A DNA stretch of 64,000 bases from Pseudomonadota bacterium (lineage in GTDB: Bacteria; Pseudomonadota; Alphaproteobacteria; Azospirillales; Azospirillaceae): the NCBI GenBank assembly GCA_023423695.1, contig JAFAFA010000051.1:47908-111907 (forward strand), in the 5' to 3' direction. Positions within the stretch are counted from its first letter, which is position 1. Every line of letters begins with the position of its first letter. This document shows, piece after piece, positions 7,061-16,836 of the stretch. Position numbers and translations under genes: made by a program. Under the pieces are notes generated by a model. The model made no database searches. It was not told where the DNA came from and saw only the letters and a list, made by a program, of their open reading frames with translations.

Positions 7061-8464
7061 ATGACCGTCATCGCCACCACCCAGCCGCGCGCGGCCCTGA
7101 CCGAGGAGGCTCGGGCCGAGCTGACGGCTCTGCTGGGCGACCGGTTCACCACCTCCCTGCCGGTGCGCGAGCATCACGGCAAGGACGAGTCCTACCACAC
7201 GCCCTTCCCGCCGGACGGCGTCGCCTTCGCCAACTCGACCGAGGAAGTCAGCGCGATCGTGAAGATCTGCGCGAAGCACAAGCTGCCGATCATCCCCTTC
7301 GGCACCGGCACCTCGCTGGAGGGCGGCATCGCCGCGCTGGCCGGCGGCATCACCATCGACCTCTCGGGCATGCAGCAGATCCTGCGCGTCAGCCCGGAGG
7401 ATCTGGACGTCACCGTCCAGGCCGGCGTGACCCGCAAGCAGTTGAACGAGCATCTGCGCGACACCGGCCTGTTCTTCCCCATCGATCCCGGCGCCAACGC
7501 CTCTCTCGGCGGCATGACGGCGACCAGGGCCAGCGGCACCAACGCCGTGCGTTACGGCACCATGCGCGAGAACGTCCTGGGCCTGACGGTGGTGCTCGCC
7601 GATGGCCGCGTCATCAAGACCGGCGGGCGGGCGCGCAAGTCCGCGGCCGGCTATGACCTGACCCGGCTGTTCGTCGGCTCCGAAGGCACGCTCGGCATCA
7701 TCACCGAGGTGACGCTGAAGCTCTACGGCATCCCGGAGGCGATCTCCTCGGCGGTCTGCGCCTTCCCGACCATCAAGGGCGCGGTCGACACCGTGATCCA
7801 GACCATCCAGGTCGGCGTCCCCGTCGCCCGGATCGAGCTGCTGGACGAGGTGCAGATCGATGCCGTCAACAAATACTCCAAGCTCGACTACGCCGTGGCG
7901 CCCACCCTGTTCTTCGAATTCCACGGCACCGAGGCCGGCGTGAAGGAGCAGGCGGAGATGGTGGCCGCCATCGCCGCCGAGCATGGCGGCCTGGAATTCG
8001 CCTGGGCCACCCGCCCGGAAGACCGCTCGAAGCTGTGGCAGGCCCGGCACGACGCCTATTACGCCGCACTCGCCCTGCGTCCGGGGTCGAAGGGCTGGCC
8101 GACCGACGTCTGCGTGCCGATCTCGCGGCTGGCCGACTGCATCCTGGAGACCAAGAAGGATCTGGCGGAGTCCGACATGCTGGCCCCGATGGTCGGCCAT
8201 GTCGGCGACGGCAACTTCCACCTCGTCTATGTCCTCGACCCCGAGAATCCGGCCGAGATGGCGGAAGCGCAGCGTCTTGCCGACAAGATGGTGACCCGCG
8301 CGCTGGAGATGGGCGGCACCTGCACCGGCGAGCACGGCATCGGCTACGGCAAGATGGCGTTCCTGGAACAGGAGACCGGCGAAGCGTTCAACGTCATGGG
8401 CGACCTGAAGCGCGCCTTCGATCCGGACAACCTGTTGAATCCGGGCAAGGTGGTGCGGGTCTAA
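7061..8464 (+). CDS. dld: D-lactate dehydrogenase (cytochrome), mitochondrial Dld type, FAD-linked
   Basis: A 467 aa FAD-binding oxidoreductase that oxidises D-lactate to pyruvate and passes electrons to the respiratory chain. The PCMH FAD domain shows PFGTGTSLEGG, VQAGVTRKQLNEHL, FPIDPGANASLGGM, RASGTNAVRYGTM and LFVGSEGTLGIITE. The C-terminal domain has VGHVGDGNFH and GTCTGEHGIGYGK. The run of motifs follows eukaryotic mitochondrial D-lactate dehydrogenases more closely than glycolate oxidase GlcD, but glycolate or 2-hydroxyglutarate cannot be excluded. The ATG at 7061 has GGGAGGA 9 bases upstream. It diverges from the aco operon and stands alone. Confidence 0.82.
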   Translation: MTVIATTQPRAALTEEARAELTALLGDRFTTSLPVREHHGKDESYHTPFPPDGVAFANSTEEVSAIVKICAKHKLPIIPFGTGTSLEGGIAALAGGITIDLSGMQQILRVSPEDLDVTVQAGVTRKQLNEHLRDTGLFFPIDPGANASLGGMTATRASGTNAVRYGTMRENVLGLTVVLADGRVIKTGGRARKSAAGYDLTRLFVGSEGTLGIITEVTLKLYGIPEAISSAVCAFPTIKGAVDTVIQTIQVGVPVARIELLDEVQIDAVNKYSKLDYAVAPTLFFEFHGTEAGVKEQAEMVAAIAAEHGGLEFAWATRPEDRSKLWQARHDAYYAALALRPGSKGWPTDVCVPISRLADCILETKKDLAESDMLAPMVGHVGDGNFHLVYVLDPENPAEMAEAQRLADKMVTRALEMGGTCTGEHGIGYGKMAFLEQETGEAFNVMGDLKRAFDPDNLLNPGKVVRV

Positions 8465-8633
8465 GGGGCCTCGGCCCCCTCCCTAACCCTCCCCCGCCCT
8501 CGGCCGGCCGAAGGCCGGTCCGATTGCGGGAGAGGGGACTGCCGCTGCATCGGCAAACCAGTCACATTGGCAAGCATCCTGCCCCCTCTCCCACCGAAGG
8601 TGGGGGAGGGATGGGGAGGGGGCAACCGTTGCG
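8465..8633. repeat. GC-rich palindromic intergenic repeat, copy 2
   Basis: This fills the gap between the D-lactate dehydrogenase and the UPF0178 gene. Outer arms GCCCCCTCCCTAACCCTCCC and GGGAGGGATGGGGAGGGGGC are inverted. Between them are inner hairpins (CGGCCGGCCGAAGGCCGG and CTCCCACCGAAGGTGGGGGAG) and about 60 bases of less structured sequence. The two genes converge on it, so it could serve as a two-way transcript end, though it has no clear T-run. Confidence 0.7.
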
Positions 8634-8641
8634 TCCACCCC

Positions 8642-9121
8642 TCACCGGAACTTCGGCCGCCGCCCCGCCTTCAGCGCCTGCACCGCCTGATCCAGCGTCT
8701 GCAGGAACTGCGACTTGTCGCGTTGGCTCATCGGGGCGTTGCCGCCACCGACCACGCCCATGTCGCGCAGATCCTGCATCAGCGCGCGGGTGGCCAGCGC
8801 CGTGCCGACGCTGTCCGGCGTGAAGGGGCGGCCGGTCGGGCCGATCACCACCGCGTTCCGCTTCACGCAGCGGTCGGCCAGCGGGATGTCGGCCGTCACC
8901 ACGATGTCGGTCGGGCCGGCATGCTCGGCGATCCAGTTGTCGGCGGCGTCGAAACCGTCGCTGACCACCACCAGCTCCGCCAAGCACTCCGTCGGCAGGC
9001 GGAGCGGCGCGTTGGCGACCAGCCACACCTTGCAGCCGGTGCGGCCTGCGACCTTGTAGACCTCTGCCTTGACCGGGCAGGCGTCGGCATCGACGTAGAT
9101 TTCGACTTTGGAACTGACCAA
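8642..9121 (-). CDS. UPF0178 (YaiI/YqxD, DUF188) family protein
   Basis: A 159 aa protein with the family start motif VDADACPVK near residue 10, then VVSDGFDAADNWI, IVVTADIPLADRCVKRNA, GRPFTPDSVG and a tail with GNAPMSQRDKSQF. The family has a PIN-like fold; its molecular role is not established. The only start that fits is a TTG at 9121 with GGAGGA six bases upstream. An ATG at 9126 is in a different frame that does not encode this domain. It converges with the D-lactate dehydrogenase and diverges from ettA. Confidence 0.88.
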   Translation of the reverse strand: MVSSKVEIYVDADACPVKAEVYKVAGRTGCKVWLVANAPLRLPTECLAELVVVSDGFDAADNWIAEHAGPTDIVVTADIPLADRCVKRNAVVIGPTGRPFTPDSVGTALATRALMQDLRDMGVVGGGNAPMSQRDKSQFLQTLDQAVQALKAGRRPKFR

Positions 9122-9283
9122 ACCATTTCCTCCGGATACCGTCCGGCCCCCGCCGGGTGGCTCAACAAGGTTTCATGCAAAGCCCTTATGCGCTAAAACC
9201 AGTCCCTAGCGACAGGGTGCCGTAGAACCATAGGGATGGGGCGGCGCCAATTCTCACATTTTTTCGGAAGGTCGGAGCGGCGC

Positions 9284-10960
<1,677 letters not shown>

Positions 10961-10978
10961 TCCTCTAGGCTGAACGAG

Positions 10979-11016
10979 AAAGGCCGCCCCGTCCGGTTGG
11001 AGGGGGCGGCCTTTTT
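10979..11016 (+). terminator. Rho-independent terminator of ettA
   Basis: An 11-base-pair stem (AAGGCCGCCCC paired with GGGGCGGCCTT), an 11-base loop and a T-run lie 19 bases after the ettA stop. Confidence 0.9.
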
Positions 11017-11040
11017 CATGTCCGCGATCGGTCAGTCCCG

Positions 11041-12216
11041 TCAGCGGGTGATGTCGTCGTCCGTCCGGTCGGAGAGCGGCCGGTCGGACAGCGGGTTGCG
11101 GGTGCTCTTGTCCCGCGTGTCCTCGATCTCCACCTCGGTGCGGCGGACGGTGTCGCGGACGCTCTGGGCGCGTTCCTCGACATCCTTGCGGACCACGACC
11201 GTCTCGCGGACATGGGCGGTCTTGCTGACGACAGCCTCCTCGTCGGTCTCCGTCACCTCGATGGTGCGCTCGCGGAAGGCGTCGGCCGGCACATCGGTGC
11301 TGCCCTCGACCAGGCCGCCGGGGCGGCGTTCGACGGTGACGGTCTCGTCACGCAAGCGGACCTGCTCCTCGACCGGCGTCTCGACGACATAGCTGCGGAC
11401 ACGGACGCCGCCGCGCTCGACGGTGCGCTTGCCAATGTTGACCTGCTCTTCGACGATCGGGATCTGCTCTTCCCGCTCGGAGGTGCCGGTGCGGGTGGTG
11501 CGGGTGCTGTCGGTGTTGACGTCGCGCATGGCGGCGGCGGCCCCCGTCAGGCCCGCGGTGCTGGCGCTGGTGCCCGTGGTGTCGATGGCAGTGCGGCCGG
11601 GCGAATAGCGCAGGCGCTCTTCCTCCGCCGAGCTCTCGTCGTAATAGTCGGCGCTCTCGTCGAAGCCGGTCCAACCGGAGTTGCGATAGGCGGTGCTGCG
11701 TTCCTCGACATCCACCACATTGCCGCGCTCCAGCACCTCCATGGCGCGGTCGACGTCTTCCTCGTCCAGCCGCAGCTTCAGCAGCGAGCCGCCACGGCGC
11801 ACGCCCTCGGCATAGACCTGCGCATCCTGGTTGGGAATGCCCCAGCCCGACAGGCGGGTGAGGATGCCGCCGCCGGTCGTGCCAGTGGTGCTGCCGGCGG
11901 TCGAACCCATCCCCGCGCCCATTCCGGTACCGGTTCCCAAACCGGTGCCCATGCCGCTGCCGGGCACGGTGTTGGGCGACGCGACATAGCCGGTGGACAG
12001 GTCGGTGCGGGCCATGCCGCTGGCGGCCCCGACCGACGAATCGCCGGTGGTGGTGCCGAGTCCGGTGGTGTCGCTGCCGCTCCACCCGCCGCTGGTCAGA
12101 TCGGCATGGGACAGAATCTCGACAGCACTGGATTCGAACCCGGCGGCCTGCAGGTCGCGGGATGCGGTTTCGGCCTCGGATCGGTGATCGTAGAGGGCAA
12201 CGATGGTTTTGGTCAT
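11041..12216 (-). CDS. YsnF/AvaK-type stress protein (general stress 17M-like domain plus DUF2382)
   Basis: A 391 aa protein in three parts. Residues 1-40 match the general-stress-protein 17M/YflT-like domain (MTKTIVALYDHRSEAETASRDL). A central glycine/threonine-rich low-complexity stretch (GTGLGTGTGMGAGMG) follows. The C-terminal DUF2382 domain runs from about 245 to 370, with EEQIPIVEEQVNIGKRTVERGG and repeated charged beta-type segments. DUF2382 proteins are common in stress and desiccation regulons; their biochemical role is unknown. It is the last gene of a three-gene unit, 5 bases after the next DUF2382 gene. Confidence 0.85.
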   Translation of the reverse strand: MTKTIVALYDHRSEAETASRDLQAAGFESSAVEILSHADLTSGGWSGSDTTGLGTTTGDSSVGAASGMARTDLSTGYVASPNTVPGSGMGTGLGTGTGMGAGMGSTAGSTTGTTGGGILTRLSGWGIPNQDAQVYAEGVRRGGSLLKLRLDEEDVDRAMEVLERGNVVDVEERSTAYRNSGWTGFDESADYYDESSAEEERLRYSPGRTAIDTTGTSASTAGLTGAAAAMRDVNTDSTRTTRTGTSEREEQIPIVEEQVNIGKRTVERGGVRVRSYVVETPVEEQVRLRDETVTVERRPGGLVEGSTDVPADAFRERTIEVTETDEEAVVSKTAHVRETVVVRKDVEERAQSVRDTVRRTEVEIEDTRDKSTRNPLSDRPLSDRTDDDITR

Positions 12217-12221
12217 CGGCT

Positions 12222-12662
12222 TTACTCCTCGGACGAATTCTGATTGGGTGATTGGATGGGGGAGGGCGGGGCCGTCACACGCTCTACCACCGCCTCTTCG
12301 GAACGCAGGGTGATGGGCTGCTCGACCTCGACGGTCCGCCGGTTCTTGCGGATATGCAGCTCCTCGCGAAGCATCAGGCGGCGTTCCACCACCAGCACCT
12401 CCTCGACCAGCGGGATCACCGTCACGTCTCCCTCCTGGCGGATGCCGGGATGGGCGTCGATTTCACGGTCGATGGGGACGCGAGTGACGGTGGCCTCTTC
12501 ATGCTCCAGAGACTCGCGGACCGTTGTTTCGTGTTCGGACACGCGCGTGGTCACGCGGACGCGGCTTCGTTCCACCCGCTGCTTGCCGACGGTCACCGAC
12601 TCGTCGTGCAGGGGAATGACCGCGTCGCCCTCTTCGCGAGGGGATTCGGTGTCGGCCGTCAT
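12222..12662 (-). CDS. DUF2382 domain protein
   Basis: A 146 aa, highly charged protein that is nearly all DUF2382 (YsnF/AvaK family). The start pattern is VIPLHDESVTVGKQRVERSRVRV, followed by a second similar block VTVIPLVEEVLVVERRLMLREELHI, so the domain shows its internal twofold repeat. No signal peptide or membrane segment. It lies 18 bases after a 46 aa membrane protein and 5 bases before the longer DUF2382 protein. Function unknown; the context points to a general stress response. Confidence 0.82.
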   Translation of the reverse strand: MTADTESPREEGDAVIPLHDESVTVGKQRVERSRVRVTTRVSEHETTVRESLEHEEATVTRVPIDREIDAHPGIRQEGDVTVIPLVEEVLVVERRLMLREELHIRKNRRTVEVEQPITLRSEEAVVERVTAPPSPIQSPNQNSSEE

Positions 12663-12680
12663 GGCGGCAACTGCCGCAGG

Positions 12681-12821
12681 TCAGCGGAACAGGAGATAGA
12701 GGACGATCGCGACCACGATCAGGCCGATGATGATCCACATCCAGTTCATGCCCGAACTGCCTGCCCCACCTTCCGAGCCGTCATACACACCAACTTTCCT
12801 GGGCTTCTGTTCGTCTGCCAT
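12681..12821 (-). CDS. 46-residue single-pass membrane protein
   Basis: A small gene with a clear Shine-Dalgarno sequence (AAGGAGG, 6 bases before ATG 12821). The protein is soluble and polar at first (MADEQKPRKVGVYDGSEGG), has a short glycine/serine stretch, then one hydrophobic helix at about residues 29-45 (WIIIGLIVVAIVLYLL) ending FR. It is therefore tail-anchored, with the N terminus probably in the cytosol. It is the promoter-proximal gene of the DUF2382 unit, with an EcfG-like promoter about 60 bases upstream. I do not recognise a family. Start, stop, ribosome site and operon place all support a real gene. Confidence 0.8.
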   Translation of the reverse strand: MADEQKPRKVGVYDGSEGGAGSSGMNWMWIIIGLIVVAIVLYLLFR

Positions 12822-12882
12822 GGGAGCCTCCTTGCGGGGATGGACCGGCGGGTTGTGCCCCCATCCGGCGTTGCTCCCTTCA

Positions 12883-12907
12883 AACAGAGGCTCTTCTGGA
12901 TCGTTCC
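12883..12907 (-). promoter_or_regulatory. Possible EcfG-type general stress promoter
   Basis: On the minus strand GGAAC (12907-12903) is followed after 16 bases by TGTT (12886-12883). The alphaproteobacterial EcfG consensus is GGAAC-N16/17-CGTT, so there is one mismatch in the -10 part. The predicted start lies about 55 bases before the 46 aa gene. A second GGAAC lies at 12916-12920. Confidence 0.5.
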
Positions 12908-12989
12908 GCCCAATCGTTCCGAGGAATCAACGATCCTGTTAGACCGAAGGATTGAACGCGCTCCAGTCCGTTGCGGCATCGGAATGGCA

Positions 12990-13017
12990 ACGGGCGCCCT
13001 CGTGGCCAGGGCGCCCG
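12990..13017 (-). terminator. GC-rich hairpin after the lipoprotein gene
   Basis: A perfect 10-base-pair stem, CGGGCGCCCT with AGGGCGCCCG, and a 7-base loop lie 30 bases past the lipoprotein stop. The following T-run is weak (TTGCCATT), so termination is likely but not certain. Confidence 0.45.
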
Positions 13018-13047
13018 TGACGGGGCAGGGAAGGAACAGGCCGACCG

Positions 13048-14091
13048 CTAACCTCTGGGCCTTTGCGAACTGGCCCCTTGCGGTCTGATGCCGGTGGTGG
13101 GAGGAGAGTCCATGCGCCTTACGGAAGCTCTGAACAAATCCTGAAAGAAGTCCTCGCACATTCTCACCAGTCGCGTACTGGGGTCATGCATCGGGCGGGT
13201 TGTGTCGAGGACGTTGGAGCAAAGAACCATCAACGGTCCGGTGGGCTCATGCTGAAGATAGTGTTTCTGCATCGCAGGAAAGACGTCGGACGATACTTCG
13301 GTCACCATCGTGCCCAGTCCCGCCGATCTGTCATTGGATGTCTGCTTTTTGTCGTCGGCAGGTTTCGGCGTGGTCGATGCCTCCGCCACCATCATGGGCA
13401 GGGCCGATGTCACGGTTCCGGCGCCGTTCGCGTCTCCCGCCGTGGCGTCGGCGCCTCCTCCGCCGGTTCCGGTGCCTTTTTCATTGGCCGGGGCCTTGGC
13501 GGTTCCCGACGGCGATGGCTGTGCCGCAGACAGCGGCGGCGGGGCCAACTGGATGCCGCCAAGCAGAGCAAGACTGCTCTGATGCAGACCGGCGGCGTTT
13601 TCGGACAGCAGCAGTGTGACCAGCACGTCTCCATACCGGCTGAGGATCAGCGAATAGGCATTGTCGCCGATGGAGCCGTTGGCATAGGCCTCGCAGGCCC
13701 GGAACAGGCCGTCGCGCAGCGCCTGGATCGACGGAACCCGGCTGGTCAGTTGGGCCAGCTGTTCGGCGGTCGCGTTGCTGAACCCGGCACCGCCGCCGAG
13801 CGCGCTGGTCCCTGTGGGCGCGCGTCCTTGCAGATTGCCGCTGATCTGCATCGCCGTGGACAGGGCCTTGGCGACGTCGGGGCTCGGTTCGGCACAGAAC
13901 ACGCGCTGACCCAGAGCGGGATCCTGGCCGGGTCCGACCGGCCGGACCCGCTCGGTCACGATGCGCAGGTCGGCGGTGGTCAGAAGGGCCGGGGTCGAGC
14001 CGACACTGGTCGAAACGGAATAGGTTTCCTTGGATGCGCAGGCGGAGACGGCCAAGGCGCCGGCCAAGGCCAGGACGGTTATCCCTCTCAT
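13048..14091 (-). CDS. Putative lipoprotein of unknown function
   Basis: A 347 aa protein with a lipoprotein signal peptide: MRGITVLALAGALAVSACAS, lipobox VSAC, modified cysteine at residue 18. The mature part has an alpha-helical region (to about 185) with FRACEAYANGSI. A proline/threonine/glycine-rich linker (about 190-255) follows, then a C-terminal segment with two cysteines (VLCSNVLD, VRMCEDFF). The segment VFCAEPSPDVAKALS recalls a group of uncharacterised alphaproteobacterial lipoproteins, but I cannot name a family. The ATG at 14091 has GAGGAAG upstream; a longer frame exists but would bury the signal peptide. The upstream 264 bases are AT-richer than average and probably hold its promoter. 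Confidence 0.75.
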   Translation of the reverse strand: MRGITVLALAGALAVSACASKETYSVSTSVGSTPALLTTADLRIVTERVRPVGPGQDPALGQRVFCAEPSPDVAKALSTAMQISGNLQGRAPTGTSALGGGAGFSNATAEQLAQLTSRVPSIQALRDGLFRACEAYANGSIGDNAYSLILSRYGDVLVTLLLSENAAGLHQSSLALLGGIQLAPPPLSAAQPSPSGTAKAPANEKGTGTGGGGADATAGDANGAGTVTSALPMMVAEASTTPKPADDKKQTSNDRSAGLGTMVTEVSSDVFPAMQKHYLQHEPTGPLMVLCSNVLDTTRPMHDPSTRLVRMCEDFFQDLFRASVRRMDSPPTTGIRPQGASSQRPRG

Positions 14092-14355
14092 TGCTTCCTC
14101 CAGTGAAATGGAGTCGAATTCAAAGAGCTGCAGTGGGATTCCAGGGGTCGGCATTCGCACTGCCCAAGTCCTGGGCGGTGCGGAAATTGCTGTTGCAGAT
14201 AACTTTACTGTATTCTGGTATTCTACTGCCCGACAGTGGCGTCAACAACCTGAAATACGGCTATCATCTGTTCGGGGCGTGAAGTCAGATAGAAGAAGCC
14301 GCACCGAATACTTGGGTATGTATTTCTGGCGGCCGGCAGCCGTCCGTGCGCCAGT

Positions 14356-15852
14356 TCAGCCGGCCATCTTCTGGTGTTCCAGGAAGGCGGTCTTCAGCAG
14401 CGCCTTCAGGTCGTCGCCATACTGGTGGAAGCGGACGGACAGTTGGCCGCGCTCCTCGTCACGATGCAGCACCACGAGGTTGGCGACGGCCGCCACCTCC
14501 TGCCGGTCGGCCAGCACCACGCGGGCCTGGAAGGTCTGGCCCCGCTGATAGGGCTGGTTGACCGCCAGCAGGCACAGGCCGCCCACCGACCAGTTGCGGG
14601 CGGGGAAGCTGCCATGTTCGGTGTGGATGACCATGCCCGGACGGACGAAGCGCTTCTGGCGTCGCCGCTCCTCCGGCGGGGGCGGAGGGAAGGGGCTGGA
14701 GGCGCTGGGCATGTCGATGCCCGCCCGGTCGGTCAGCGCATTCTGGAAATTCGCCCCGCGAACCACCGCCGCGCCCATGGTGGAATCGCGCAGGTCGGCG
14801 TCGGAGAAGTCGGTGCCCTCGAAATTGGCGGGCCAGTCGCGGCCGCCGGCCAGCGGCACCGGACGGGCGTCGACCCCGTTCATCAGCGTATGTGCCAGAT
14901 AGGCGCGGCGCAGGGTGGCGCCGCGCAGCACGGCGTCGCGCAGGTCGGCCTCGTCCAGGTCGATGTAGGACAGCTCCGCCATTTCCAGGCTCGCCTTGGT
15001 CAGGCGGGCGCCGGGCAGGCGGCAGCGGCGCAGCCGGGCGGCCGCCAGCGTGCGCCCATGCAGGTCGGCCCCCGCCACCGACACAAGGTCGATGTCGAGC
15101 CGCGCCCCGTCGGCCCCGCCGCTGTCGACCCAGCGTTCATGCCGCTCCACCAGTTCCAGGAATTCGGCGACCGGCATTGCGGTATAGTTGGGCTGGACGA
15201 TGGCGTCGGGGGGCAGGGCGAAGGGGATGAAGGTGCGGGTCAGGGTGGCGTGGTCCATCACCGTGTTGCCGAACACCGCCCCGTCGAGGTTCGCCCCGCA
15301 GAAATCGGTGCCCATCAGCACGGCCGAGGTCAGCTCCGCCCCCGTCAGGTCGGCGTCGTTCAGGTCGGCGCCGGTCAGGTCGCAGCCGCTGAAGTTAGCG
15401 CCCGCCAGGATCGAGCGTTCCATCTTGGCTTCGGTCAGCCGGGTGGTGCCGGTGCCGCGTGTCGTCTGGCTGCCGTCCGGGCCGCCGCTGTCGACCAGTT
15501 CACCGGCGCGGAAATCGGCGCCGCGCAGGTTGGCGTCGGTCAGCAGGGCGCGGTGCAGGTTGGCGCCGCGCAGGTCGGCTCCGGTCAGGATGGCGCCCGA
15601 CAGGTTCACTGCCTCCATGTCGGCACCGAACAGGTCGGCCTGCGACAGGTCGGCCTTCACCATGCGGGTGTTGCTGAGGTTGGCCCCGGCCAGCTTGGCC
15701 CCGGCCAGGGACACGCGCTCCAGGTTCAGCCGCGACAGGTCGCGGAAGCTGAGGTCGGCGCGACGGCCGCTGGACGGCCGCTTCAGCCACGCCTGATGCG
15801 CCTGGATGATCGTCCGGAGCTCGTCGATCTCTTTGGGATCGCGTTCGGCCAT
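14356..15852 (-). CDS. Pentapeptide-repeat protein with C-terminal PilZ domain
   Basis: A 498 aa cytosolic protein. Residues 1-33 form a helical cap (IIQAHQAWLK), followed by pentapeptide repeats of the A(D/N)LxxA type to about 195. A second cap (LVERHERWVDSGG, near 235) starts another repeat block to about 380. After a proline-rich linker, a PilZ-like domain (about 405-498) has KRFVRPGMVIHTEHG, the WSVGGLCLLA block and FQARVVLADRQ. PilZ domains bind cyclic di-GMP through an RxxxR and a D/NxSxxG motif. NWSVGG is here and the RRRQKRFVR run could supply arginines, so binding is plausible but unproven. The ATG at 15852 precedes the first cap; further upstream is shadow frame. Confidence 0.82.
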   Translation of the reverse strand: MAERDPKEIDELRTIIQAHQAWLKRPSSGRRADLSFRDLSRLNLERVSLAGAKLAGANLSNTRMVKADLSQADLFGADMEAVNLSGAILTGADLRGANLHRALLTDANLRGADFRAGELVDSGGPDGSQTTRGTGTTRLTEAKMERSILAGANFSGCDLTGADLNDADLTGAELTSAVLMGTDFCGANLDGAVFGNTVMDHATLTRTFIPFALPPDAIVQPNYTAMPVAEFLELVERHERWVDSGGADGARLDIDLVSVAGADLHGRTLAAARLRRCRLPGARLTKASLEMAELSYIDLDEADLRDAVLRGATLRRAYLAHTLMNGVDARPVPLAGGRDWPANFEGTDFSDADLRDSTMGAAVVRGANFQNALTDRAGIDMPSASSPFPPPPPEERRRQKRFVRPGMVIHTEHGSFPARNWSVGGLCLLAVNQPYQRGQTFQARVVLADRQEVAAVANLVVLHRDEERGQLSVRFHQYGDDLKALLKTAFLEHQKMAG

Positions 15853-15976
15853 GGCGTGGGTTCCCGGATCCACCGTATGACGAAAGACAGGAGCGTCGGC
15901 GCAACGATAGCCCGTTCGGACAGGCGCGTCACGGGTTCTGAACGGCAATCCGCCGTTGCAGGGACGGCCGGGCATG

Positions 15977-16009
15977 GAAAAGGCCGCCTCCCACGGGGAA
16001 GACGGCCTT
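15977..16009 (-). terminator. Rho-independent terminator of mlaC
   Basis: On the minus strand a stem with AAGGCCG and CGGCCTT arms encloses a loop of about 16 bases that can extend the stem, and TTTTCC follows. It lies 32 bases beyond the mlaC stop. Confidence 0.75.
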
Positions 16010-16040
16010 GGCCGATCGGGGTGTTTGGCCGCCGGGCCGG

Positions 16041-16715
16041 TCAGCCGGCGCGGCCGACCTTCTGGCGCAGGGCCTGGATCAGGCCGTCGATGCGGCCGCC
16101 ATTCTGCTCGACGACGGAGGCGAATTCCTGCCGCTGGGTCACGCCCATGCTGACATTCTCCACCACCACGTCGATGATCTTGAAGTCGGCACCCGACTTG
16201 CGGACGCGCCAGCTGACATTCACCGGCGGACCGTTGGGGCGGACGATCTGGGTCGTCACCATGGTATCCGCCTCGCCGGCCGGAGAGGTCCCGACGATCT
16301 TGAAGGTCTCGCCCGAATATTCGACGAAACGTTCGGCGTAGGTGTTGACGATCAGCTGTTCGAACAGCTTCTGGTACTCGGCCCGCTGAGCCTCGTTGGC
16401 GCTGTTCCAGTAGCGGCCCAGCACCCAGCGGCCGATGTACGGCACGTCGAAGCCGGCGTACAGGAGCGTGCGGAAGCGCTGGATCGCCTGATCGCGCGAC
16501 AGGCTCTTGTTCGAGAAGGTTGCGATGGCGTCGTTCCCCAGCTTCTGGATGAACGCGCTGGCTCCCTGGTCCGCGCCTTGCGCGGCGGCGGGGGAGATGA
16601 GGGTGTGCCCGGCCCAACCGCTCACCGCGAGCAGGGCAGCGCACGCGACAAACTTGCGGCGTGTCAGCATGGTAGGGCGAAAGGTGGCGGTTGCCGCGTC
16701 ATTGTCAACGGTCAT
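16041..16715 (-). CDS. mlaC: Periplasmic phospholipid-binding protein MlaC
   Basis: A 224 aa (or 209 aa) MlaC/Ttg2D-type protein that shuttles phospholipids between the outer-membrane MlaA complex and the inner-membrane MlaFEDB transporter. A twin-arginine-like signal (MLTRRKFVACAALLAVSG, then AAAQ) leads into FIQKLGNDAIATFSNKSLS, FRTLLYAGFDVPYIGRWVLGRYW, YQKLFEQLIVNTYAERF, and a C-terminal FKIIDVVVENVSMGVTQRQEF, all family motifs. Two starts are possible: ATG 16715 has AAAAGG upstream; ATG 16670 places the RR motif close to the N terminus but lacks a ribosome site. It follows mlaA on the same strand, 121 bases later. No mlaFED is in the window. Confidence 0.88.
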   Translation of the reverse strand: MTVDNDAATATFRPTMLTRRKFVACAALLAVSGWAGHTLISPAAAQGADQGASAFIQKLGNDAIATFSNKSLSRDQAIQRFRTLLYAGFDVPYIGRWVLGRYWNSANEAQRAEYQKLFEQLIVNTYAERFVEYSGETFKIVGTSPAGEADTMVTTQIVRPNGPPVNVSWRVRKSGADFKIIDVVVENVSMGVTQRQEFASVVEQNGGRIDGLIQALRQKVGRAG

Positions 16716-16836
16716 GTGGCCTTTTGGAGTTCTGTGACCTGGGGGATCCGAAATCCATAGGCGTCCGGCCGGCTTGCCGGCGCGAATTCCCGGTTCGGGA
16801 ACGGCACCGGCAGGCGGACAAGCCAGGCGGTTGGGA

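Noticed and set aside
14374..16341. A long rightward open frame opposite the pentapeptide/PilZ gene
   Set aside because: Its repeated valine/glycine/glutamine-rich translation is the shadow of the A(D/N)LxxA repeats on the other strand.
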